From the NCBI GenBank assembly GCA_016932235.1, contig JAFGDF010000225.1, positions 1-18,127 on the forward strand: a stretch of 18,127 bases of DNA, in the 5' to 3' direction. This document shows, in pieces, positions 8,260 through 14,256 of this stretch; positions within the stretch are counted from its first letter, which is position 1, and each line of letters opens with the position of its first letter. The notes beneath the pieces were generated by a model that worked only from the letters and a program-made list of their open reading frames with translations, was not told the DNA's origin and made no database searches. Source of the DNA: Deltaproteobacteria bacterium. Its GTDB lineage: Bacteria > Desulfobacterota > DSM-4660 > Desulfatiglandales > HGW-15. The position numbers and the translations under genes were made by a program.

Positions 8260-9648
8260 ATGAATGAATCAATTGCGGAAAGTTACCTGGAAGCCGGAAT
8301 CGATGTTGAAAAAGACTGGACGAAAGGTTCAATCACTCGCAATCTCCTGCTGCTCTCCTGGCCTATGGTCCTTATGGAGGCCCTCTATATGGCGGGCCAG
8401 ATCATCGACATGATCTGGGTCGGAAAACTTGGACCTTCCGCAATAGCCGGTGTCGGTATCGCCAATATATGCGTCCTTGTACTTATGTCAATGGACATAG
8501 GAATCATCATGGGAGTGAGGGCCCTTATAGCCCGTTCCACCGGTTCCGGTGATATGATGGTTTCGAACAATATCGCAGGTCAGGCAATCATCCTCGGGTG
8601 TGCCTGGGGCATAACCGTGGCCGTTATAGGTGTGCTCGCGGTTAAGGCGATATTCGGAATCTTCGGGGCTGAGACGGAAGTAACCAGGGAGGGGGTAGCT
8701 TACCTCCGTATAATATTGATAGGCTGGATCGCGATGATGGTGCTGGTAATGGGAATGTACTCCATCCAGGCCTCCGGCGATACGATGAAACCCATGATTA
8801 TCGAATTTATTATCCGAATGATCCATATCGCTATCTGTCCATTCCTGGTACTCGGTTACTGGGTGTTTCCCCGCATGGGAGCGGCCGGCGCGGCATTGAG
8901 CAATGTTACCGCTCACAGCCTGGGGGCCGTGATCGTGCTCTGTTTATTGTTCAGCGGGCGAACCAGGCTGCGGCTTTCAATTAGCGATTTTTTCCCCAAC
9001 CTGAATATCATCCGGCGCATACTGAGGATCGGTATTCCAGCCACGGTCATGCACATGCAGAAGTCCATCGGTGACATGGTCCTGGCATGGATCATTATCC
9101 CCTTCGGGACCCTTGCCGTGGCGGCTCACAGCCTTGTCTTAAGAGTGGAAATGCTTTTCATCGCCGTTGGAATAGGCCTTGGCGGAGGATCGGGGGTGCT
9201 GGCGGGATTGAATCTGGGAGCCCGTCATCCGGAAAGGGCCGAGAAAGGTGGCTGGCTGGCGGCCGGCATAATGGAGGCTTTTATGATTGCCTGCTGTTTT
9301 ATCATTATGCTGAAGGCGGAGAATATCATAGGCATCTTTACCTCCGAACCTGATCTCATCGAGCTTGGAAGTATTTTCCTCAGGATAGCCATTGCCGGCT
9401 ACGTTATGTTAGGCCTCGTCTTTGTCTTTCAGGACTGTATCGCCGGCATAGGCGACACCATCCCTACCATGATTGTAAGCATTGCCATGATATGGTTTAT
9501 ACAGCTGCCCCTCGCGTTTTTTCTGCCGGGAATTTTCGACCTTGGCGTATATGGGGTACGATGGGCTATTGTGGTGAGCATTATCGCCGGAGCTGTTTTC
9601 TATATCACCTATTTTATGCTCGGAAAATGGAAATTGAAAAGGGTGTAG
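8260..9648 (+). CDS. MATE family multidrug/organic cation exporter
   Basis: 462 residues with about 12 hydrophobic segments and the two-lobe MATE layout. The first lobe has SWPMVLMEALYMAGQIIDMI and VGKLGPSAIAGVGIANI; the second repeats the pattern at GIPATVMHMQKSIGDM and FGTLAVAAHSLVLRVEM. The motif IQASGDTMKP is also typical of the family. Members export drugs, cationic compounds or metabolites across the inner membrane in exchange for Na+ or H+; the substrate here is not predictable. Length is normal. GGGGAA about 5 bases before the ATG supports the start. It stands alone on the + strand, convergent with the dehydratase genes, with hairpins upstream and a decayed palindrome starting at its stop codon. 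Confidence 0.92.
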   Translation: MNESIAESYLEAGIDVEKDWTKGSITRNLLLLSWPMVLMEALYMAGQIIDMIWVGKLGPSAIAGVGIANICVLVLMSMDIGIIMGVRALIARSTGSGDMMVSNNIAGQAIILGCAWGITVAVIGVLAVKAIFGIFGAETEVTREGVAYLRIILIGWIAMMVLVMGMYSIQASGDTMKPMIIEFIIRMIHIAICPFLVLGYWVFPRMGAAGAALSNVTAHSLGAVIVLCLLFSGRTRLRLSISDFFPNLNIIRRILRIGIPATVMHMQKSIGDMVLAWIIIPFGTLAVAAHSLVLRVEMLFIAVGIGLGGGSGVLAGLNLGARHPERAEKGGWLAAGIMEAFMIACCFIIMLKAENIIGIFTSEPDLIELGSIFLRIAIAGYVMLGLVFVFQDCIAGIGDTIPTMIVSIAMIWFIQLPLAFFLPGIFDLGVYGVRWAIVVSIIAGAVFYITYFMLGKWKLKRV

Positions 9649-9683
9649 GAGTCTGTCAGGGTTTGTCCCAAGGGCCTGCCTGA
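9647..9683. repeat. Decayed palindrome family copy, overlapping the MATE stop codon
   Basis: AGGAGTCTGTCAGGGTTTGT followed by CCCAAGGGCCTGCCTGA aligns along its length with the perfect palindrome at 8035-8069 but carries several substitutions and a one-base insertion that break the pairing. The stop codon of the MATE gene (9646-9648) shares its last two bases with the repeat edge. Confidence 0.6.
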
Positions 9684-9721
9684 ATTAGAAACATGCATCC
9701 TGATCATCCCGGTTTAGTGTC

Positions 9722-9806
9722 CCGCAACAGGAGGGTTGAAACCCCTCGCCTTTAGGCGAGTCGGGTTCCCTTTCAGTCCCGGCGCCGATATCAACCCCTG
9801 CTGCGG
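9722..9806 (-). other. Foldable element between convergent genes
   Basis: Long imperfect inverted structure. Outer arms CCGCAACAG (9722-9730) and CTGCTGCGG (9798-9806) pair, with the single mismatch becoming a G-U pair on the minus-strand RNA. After a two-base bulge GGGTTGA (9733-9739) pairs with TCAACCC (9791-9797). Inside, CTCGCC and GGCGAG (9745-9750 / 9755-9760) form a TTTA-loop hairpin, extended by AACCC/GGGTT. It has no T-run, so it is not a standard terminator. It could be a transcript end-structure of the dehydratase operon, a solo mobile-element end, or an RNA. The strand is inferred only from the G-U pair. Confidence 0.45.
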
Positions 9807-9821
9807 TTTCCATTTTCATCA

Positions 9822-11207
9822 TTACAAAGCCCTTTTTTTCCTATCCTTTAACAGCTCAGCGTATGGTTGAACCCTTGTCCTGAGATACTCCGCCGTGTAT
9901 TCACGATTGTCAATGTTATCAAACTCAATTGCCAGCACAGGAATACCCAGATCTCTTTCAATTACCTCCTTGGCTTTCCGAGGATAGATATTTTGAATAC
10001 GGCACTTGACCAGAGCGGCAATAATCAATCCGTCTATATCCCATTCCTTGCAATAATCTTTCAACTGTTCTATCCATAGCGCGGCTGAAGCATGTGAACC
10101 TCCGGACAAAGTTTTGGCGGCAATCTCCTCCCATACGGACTCATATTCAACAGGCATACTTTCGGCTGAAGGAGTGAAACCATTGACAATCGAGGCTATG
10201 CCTGCCTCCTCAAGCACCTCGGTTACTGCGGGGTCACTGGAATGCGCGAATACATTAACAACCCTGGGTGCTCCCTTCTCCATAACGCCTATCCCTCGAT
10301 CTACCCGGTCCTTGATCTCTTTATATAAAGTATTTACTGCTTCGACACCTTCTCTAACCGCTCTTCCTGAACAGGTCATGACTATTTCAAAAACATTCTG
10401 CCAGTCCTTCTCACTCATCGGCAGGGGGTCTGCTTTTGCCCTGAGCGGTATTAATTTATCAAAGGCAGATCTCAGCACGCTCCATTCCTCGTTTCCCCGT
10501 TCAATTATTTCATCGGTCAACTCCAGACCGACAACCTTCTTAACCACATTGGCAACATTTTTCAATTCCCGTGCGAGATAGGTTACGCGTCTTGGATCAG
10601 GATTCGGCCAATATGCCCCAAGTTCATCATTACAGCAATCCACATGGACCAGGGGAATACCATGCAGATATTGTAGCAGCTCATCAGTCTTCCCTGCCTG
10701 CTCACAGACCACACCCACTGCTGTCAATAGATCGGGCATTCCAACCATGCCCGCCATAATGCAGGCCATTCGTGCCTGTAAAAACGGGCAGTGAGCCTGT
10801 CCTGGAGGCAACCAGGATCTCTCGGCCATCTCCAGGATTGGACGCAATTTCCCGAAATATTGCCCGATGACTGTCATTATTATCGGTTCAGGCACCGCGC
10901 AATAAACCTTTTCCGACATTATTGCCAGAGAGCCTGTAATCTGACCCACGGGCGGAAACGAAGAATAGACAACCTTTTTCCCTTCTTCCTTGGCCAATGT
11001 CATATCGATAAATTCCTTTAGCCAGATACCACGTACCTTGCGCATACCGGTTAATTCCAGGTCAAAGAACCTCCGTATCCTCTCTTCAGCTCTTTTAACA
11101 TCCTCATCTGTTATTCCCCAGATCTCAAAAGCCCTTTCTATTCTTGACTTCTCCTGCGCTATCTCTTCAGGCTCAAAGCCGCAGAGATCTAAAAGCTCCG
11201 AATACAT
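9822..11207 (-). CDS. 2-hydroxyacyl-CoA dehydratase / benzoyl-CoA reductase family, large subunit (HgdB/BcrB-like)
   Basis: 461 residues, HGD-D family. Characterised members hold a [4Fe-4S] cluster and use low-potential electrons from an ATP-dependent activator to dehydrate (R)-2-hydroxyacyl-CoA or to reduce an aromatic ring. Three cysteines fall at the places where the family has its cluster ligands: C140 in HCPFLQAR, C168 in VVCEQAGKTDEL, and C402 in ALVKCRIQN. The C-terminus (GIPVLAIEFDNIDNREYTAE, then RTR) is typical. It is the second gene of a pair; its ATG lies two bases after the stop of the smaller subunit. Sizes and order (small then large) resemble bcrC-bcrB, but the substrate is not decidable from sequence. 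No activator ATPase gene is in the window, so it must be supplied from elsewhere. Confidence 0.85.
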   Translation of the reverse strand: MYSELLDLCGFEPEEIAQEKSRIERAFEIWGITDEDVKRAEERIRRFFDLELTGMRKVRGIWLKEFIDMTLAKEEGKKVVYSSFPPVGQITGSLAIMSEKVYCAVPEPIIMTVIGQYFGKLRPILEMAERSWLPPGQAHCPFLQARMACIMAGMVGMPDLLTAVGVVCEQAGKTDELLQYLHGIPLVHVDCCNDELGAYWPNPDPRRVTYLARELKNVANVVKKVVGLELTDEIIERGNEEWSVLRSAFDKLIPLRAKADPLPMSEKDWQNVFEIVMTCSGRAVREGVEAVNTLYKEIKDRVDRGIGVMEKGAPRVVNVFAHSSDPAVTEVLEEAGIASIVNGFTPSAESMPVEYESVWEEIAAKTLSGGSHASAALWIEQLKDYCKEWDIDGLIIAALVKCRIQNIYPRKAKEVIERDLGIPVLAIEFDNIDNREYTAEYLRTRVQPYAELLKDRKKRAL

Positions 11208-11209
11208 AT

Positions 11210-12361
11210 CTACCTTCCTTGTTTAATAATTTCGATAAATGTCTCTATACGGGTTCGCATCGGTCCGGTCTCAGCAATATCATAACCTGAACTGATCTTG
11301 AGCATGGGGATTCCCATCTCTTTTTTTAAAAATTCAGAGAAAAGAAGTCCTTCCCGATCGTAAGCATCTCGATACATCATCGAGTACCAAACTACACCGT
11401 CGACCCTGAATTCTCTCGCCAATTTTAAAAGGTAGTCGAACCTTTTTTTGATAACCCCGTGAAACATAGCCGGCGGAACTCTCCCATTAAGATAACCACG
11501 AGCCATTGATCTTATCAGGTCGCCATCAGTCTGGATTATATTCTGGTCTGGCCTGACTCCCTCACTGAATTCCTCAATCACAACACAGGCATCTGCCTCT
11601 TCCAGCATGTCAAGAACTTTATAATCTCCTTCAGCAATGGTAGATCCGACCAGCATGATTCTGGCGCCTTTGGGCTCAGGGGCGTTCTCTCCTTTTAATG
11701 CACTGGAAATATCTTCCAGAGCGGACAGGAGGACCTTTCTATCAGCGCGATAAGCAGCGTGATTAATCTTAATAAAGTCTTTGCCGCTGATAACCGGGGG
11801 ATCCGATATCCTTGTGCGGCTTATCTCCTTTAACAAGATCCCTATTTTATTAGATAACTCAATTTCCTCTTTTAATCGCTCATGCTCAATTTCAACACCC
11901 GTCAATAATTCCAACTTTTCTTTGAGTAATTTTAATCCCTCCACATAATATTCCAGTCCATGATCAACGCCTACATACCTGGGAACGCCAAACTTAAATA
12001 CCTCCACATCTGTATATAGCTCCCAGCTATCGGCTATGGCTGTTATATTTCTGTCGGTTATGGGAACAACAAGCAGATCCGGCAATTGATAAATCAGTTC
12101 TTCTCCCAAAACCCTGTAACCGATCTGGGCGCGGCAAAATGTGTCAAGCAAACGGAAAAGACATCTCTCCGAAGCGGTTACAGGCTCATGGTCACCACCG
12201 CGAATGAGCCCCACCGGTAAAGCGCCGCAGGCGTGCACTAAGTCCTCCGGCATATATCCGTTGGGCACATAGCCGACAATTTTAGCGCCCTTCTGCTTGA
12301 GATTCCTTAGCTCAATGGGTCTCTCTCTCACATGCGCCATCAACTTTTCCATCGCTTCCAT
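11210..12361 (-). CDS. 2-hydroxyacyl-CoA dehydratase / benzoyl-CoA reductase family, small subunit (HgdA/BcrC-like)
   Basis: 383 residues. The N-terminal motif GYVPNGYMPEDLVHACGALP and the following GG are family hallmarks, as is the C-terminal segment from about 345 (GIPMLKISSGY, then RTRIETF). AAGGAGAG lies about 8 bases before the ATG at 12361. The first cluster cysteine appears kept (C67 in SERCLFRLL), but by eye the second position reads T102 (PITDRN instead of a TTCDG-like motif) and the third reads R331 (MMYRDAYD instead of a KFCD-like motif). Other cysteines are C45, C76 and C259. The subunit may therefore hold its cluster differently or lack it. It probably forms a heterodimer with the next gene's product. 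A degraded hipA-like fragment lies just upstream. Confidence 0.85.
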   Translation of the reverse strand: MEAMEKLMAHVRERPIELRNLKQKGAKIVGYVPNGYMPEDLVHACGALPVGLIRGGDHEPVTASERCLFRLLDTFCRAQIGYRVLGEELIYQLPDLLVVPITDRNITAIADSWELYTDVEVFKFGVPRYVGVDHGLEYYVEGLKLLKEKLELLTGVEIEHERLKEEIELSNKIGILLKEISRTRISDPPVISGKDFIKINHAAYRADRKVLLSALEDISSALKGENAPEPKGARIMLVGSTIAEGDYKVLDMLEEADACVVIEEFSEGVRPDQNIIQTDGDLIRSMARGYLNGRVPPAMFHGVIKKRFDYLLKLAREFRVDGVVWYSMMYRDAYDREGLLFSEFLKKEMGIPMLKISSGYDIAETGPMRTRIETFIEIIKQGR

Positions 12362-12382
12362 AGATAAACTCTCCTTTTTTAA

Positions 12383-12625
12383 TCAAAAATTCTTTTCATC
12401 CTTCTCTTCAGGGAATACCAGTCTGGAGTTGACTATGTCATATACCTGCGACAGTAAGTAGCCTATCTCTTCTTTTCTAAGTAGTGAAAAATTTTTCAAA
12501 TGAGCATCCCCATTGCCGAGAATAAAAAACAGCAAAGCCCTTTCAAAAAGATTCACCAGATCCAGCACTGGAACATTTGAATATTTTTAATAAAATTTGC
12601 AATTCCTTCATAAGAACCTTCACAT
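12383..12625 (-). pseudogene. Remnant of a HipA-type kinase (toxin-antitoxin family)
   Basis: The minus strand encodes KYSNVPVLDLVNLFERALLF and then FFILGNGDAHLKNFSLL and YDIVNSRLVFPEE. These match the C-terminal kinase half of HipA proteins, whose active-site motif is GN-D-HLKN followed by a YD segment. The frame is closed upstream by a stop near an A-run at about 12584-12588, and the neighbouring frame reads KELQILLK just before it, so a frameshift is likely. The C-terminus stops soon after EKDEKNF, well short of the family end, and no N-terminal half or antitoxin gene is present. It is therefore a fragment, cut near the palindrome at 12644 on one side and by the dehydratase operon on the other. 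Confidence 0.7.
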
Positions 12626-12643
12626 TTATCATAAGTTTAAAGG

Positions 12644-12676
12644 AGCAGTCTGCCGGACAAAGTCCGACAGACTGCT
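12644..12676. repeat. Palindrome family copy 3
   Basis: AGCAGTCTGCCGGAC and GTCCGACAGACTGCT pair over 15 positions with one mismatch, around an AAA loop. Same core as copies 1, 2 and 4 with its own paired outer arms. It marks the upstream edge of the hipA-like remnant. Confidence 0.85.
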
Positions 12677-12699
12677 GGATATTGTAAAACAGCCTCCCG

Positions 12700-12773
12700 G
12701 CCTCCCTTTGAAAAGGAGTGATAACCACATTCTTCCCCCTTTGTAAAGGGGGAAGAGGGGGATTTTTAATGAA
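12700..12773. repeat. CCCCTTT/AAAGGGG-type dispersed repeat
   Basis: Contains TCTTCCCCCTTT (12731-12742) and AAAGGGGGAAGA (12745-12756), a 12-bp stem with a GT loop, followed by GGGGGATTTTTAATG. Translated on the minus strand it gives the PPLPPLQRG peptide that is a known by-product of this widespread repeat type. Confidence 0.65.
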
Positions 12774-12905
12774 TACGTCACCGAAATTGTGGTCCAGAGC
12801 ACTTAGTGCTTCGGTTTGCAAATACGGTCACGTATTTTGGCGAATCGTAAAGGGTAAAATGCCTATTCAGCACTAAATTCTGAGTGAATAAAATCGCCAT
12901 CGAAC

Positions 12906-13568
12906 TTATAAATCGATGGAGTTAGCTAAATAATGATAGACATGTACCATCCAGACAGTTGCCAGGATGGGTACAAAAAGATTCAAGACAGGTAACAATG
13001 TCATTATTGTAATGACAAAACCACCGCCATAAACTGCCTTTTTATGCTGTTTCCCGATCTCCCTGGCCCGGGGCTTCCCGACATGATAACCCGCAGCGCC
13101 CTCAAAAAATTCCCTGCCGAGAAGGTAGCTGTTCAGCAGGATCGCCATAATAAAACCTATCCCGATCAAGGAAAAGGGAAGCACTATAATATTAAGTAAC
13201 AGGGCCCTGATCGTAAATTTAATATCATGCCATAATTCAGTCCAGAAATTCAGATCTTCACGATGAGCGGAATCAGGATAAAAACCGCGCTCGACACGCC
13301 GGATAACATTTTCCTGAAACAGGCCGCCTATTATTACCGTCAGGACCGGTAGCATAAACCAGCCGCCAATGCCAATAACAAGACCAACAGCCCAGTTTAC
13401 AATACTGTCAAGCCAGCCACGTTCAATAACAACAAACCTGTCGGCTATCCATGTGATACCGGCTACCGCCCCGGCGATGACCACCAGGGCTATTAACGCG
13501 CATAAAAACATTAACCCGATGAGTCCTGCTTTTCTTACGGAAATTGCTGTTTTTACGAATGGGAACAT
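12906..13568 (-). CDS. EI24/CysZ-like integral membrane protein
   Basis: 220 residues with four hydrophobic stretches (about 14-42, 55-84, 122-150, 180-211). The segment LLNSYLLGREFFEGAAGYHV followed by a conserved R/K-rich loop (KPRAREIGKQHKKAVYGGG) and a Pro-rich last membrane stretch matches the EI24/CysZ family. CysZ is a sulfate permease of cysteine synthesis; many EI24 proteins have no known role, and nothing nearby points to sulfur metabolism. The frame is closed by a TAA a few codons upstream of the ATG at 13568, and AGGGA lies about 10 bases before it. The N-terminus is somewhat short for the family. The remnant of an hsdR gene abuts and slightly overlaps its start, so its original upstream region may have been replaced. 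Confidence 0.75.
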   Translation of the reverse strand: MFPFVKTAISVRKAGLIGLMFLCALIALVVIAGAVAGITWIADRFVVIERGWLDSIVNWAVGLVIGIGGWFMLPVLTVIIGGLFQENVIRRVERGFYPDSAHREDLNFWTELWHDIKFTIRALLLNIIVLPFSLIGIGFIMAILLNSYLLGREFFEGAAGYHVGKPRAREIGKQHKKAVYGGGFVITIMTLLPVLNLFVPILATVWMVHVYHYLANSIDL

Positions 13569-13579
13569 GATCTTTTTCC

Positions 13580-13692
13580 CTTATTAGCCCCTCCAGGTCC
13601 TTATGGATCTTATCACCTGTAACGTGTTCGTATCCTTCATCAACAAATAATTCTATTACAGCCTGTTCGAGCTTTTCTTCGGTGAATTTCAT
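13580..13692 (-). pseudogene. 5-prime remnant of a type I restriction enzyme R subunit gene (hsdR-like)
   Basis: From the ATG at 13692 the minus strand reads MKFTEEKLEQAVIELFVDEG and then YEHVTGDKIHKDLEGLIRE. This resembles the first residues of HsdR proteins (the FTE-LEQA-IELL-GY pattern). Homology appears to end after about 40 residues, where the frame runs into the start of the EI24 gene in another frame; the nuclease and helicase domains are absent. No hsdM or hsdS is in the window. It is most simply the leftover start of a deleted restriction gene. The match rests on a short stretch only. Confidence 0.55.
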
Positions 13693-13831
13693 TTGTTCAT
13701 TACCTTGACTTGAGTAATTTGTCGGAAATTCCGACATACCAGTTTTTCGTCCAGTTCACCTTCATTGAAGGTGTTCATCCATTGTACATAGTAAGCAAAC
13801 TTATCAATCTCTTTTATCTATGAAAGATCAA

Positions 13832-13861
13832 TGTCCTGTTTGTCCGGTTTATGTCCTGTTT
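13832..13861. repeat. Triplet of TGTCC(T/G)GTTT motifs
   Basis: TGTCCTGTTT at 13832, TGTCCGGTTT at 13841 and TGTCCTGTTT at 13852, with steps of 9 and 11 bases. The same steps recur in the two triplets at 13923-13995. Confidence 0.75.
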
Positions 13862-13922
13862 AAGGTATATATTTTTTTAGATTGAGCCCTCTATGAGCCA
13901 TTTCTCATGTATTATTATCGGG

Positions 13923-13995
13923 TGAGTCATCTGAGTCATTTATTAGTCATTAAATCGGGACCAGAGTTGAGTCGTTTTAGTCATTACTGAATCAT
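13923..13995. repeat. Two tandem triplets of TGAGTCAT-like motifs (45-base period)
   Basis: Triplet 1: TGAGTCAT at 13923, TGAGTCAT at 13932, TTAGTCAT at 13943. Triplet 2: TGAGTCGT at 13968, TTAGTCAT at 13977, TGAATCAT at 13988. Steps inside each are 9 and 11 bases and the triplets are offset by 45. Such arrays are typical of protein-binding sites (an operator, or transposase sites at an element end). Confidence 0.75.
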
Positions 13996-14256
13996 TTTTT
14001 CCTAATGCCTGTAGAAATCTATCAAATGTCAAGACGCGACCCCTTTGTTTTATTAGACCTTACTTTCAGGTTGCATTAAAATAGACAAGGCAGGGAAGTC
14101 AAGATTGGCTGTCACATTGCCGGATAAATCTTTCCTCAATAATCCGGCGAGATCACCTGAGAAGACGGTTGATATCAGCCTTCAGGAAAGAGGAGCGGAC
14201 CGGCAAAGTATTGGCAGAGTTTGCGCCGATTAATATGCCGGGGAGGTGAATCCCCC

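Larger units (their letters stand above)
12570..12905. other. Spacer between the hipA-like remnant and the EI24 gene
   Basis: Holds the upstream edge of the hipA-like remnant, the palindrome at 12644-12676 and the repeat at 12700-12773. From about 12775 to 12905 nothing recognisable is seen. The 92-residue frame that crosses this spacer is built from repeat sequence and is not accepted as a gene. Confidence 0.5.
13738..14256. other. Non-coding stretch with iterated motifs
   Basis: 519 bases without a gene. It holds a hairpin CACCTTCA/TGAAGGTG (13757-13773), three triplets of short motifs (13832-13995), the sequence TGTCAAGACGCGACCCCTTT near 14028-14047, and a 7-bp inverted repeat GCCGGAT/ATCCGGC (14119-14148). 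The right end is the region downstream of the TRAP permease stop; no strong terminator was found there. Confidence 0.6.

Noticed and set aside
9722..9806. Simple bidirectional terminator
   Set aside because: The stems are long, but neither strand has a T-run directly after the structure.
10114..10581. 155-residue plus-strand frame inside the dehydratase large-subunit gene
   Set aside because: It is antisense to a well-supported gene and has no recognisable domain or good ribosome site.
12543..12821. 92-residue minus-strand frame with PPLPPLQRG
   Set aside because: This peptide is the translation of a widespread palindromic repeat. Only its last part, overlapping the hipA-like remnant in another frame, has meaning.
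13832..13995. Possible CRISPR array
   Set aside because: The repeated units are 8-10 bases with 9-11-base steps, far too short for repeats with spacers, and no cas gene is present.
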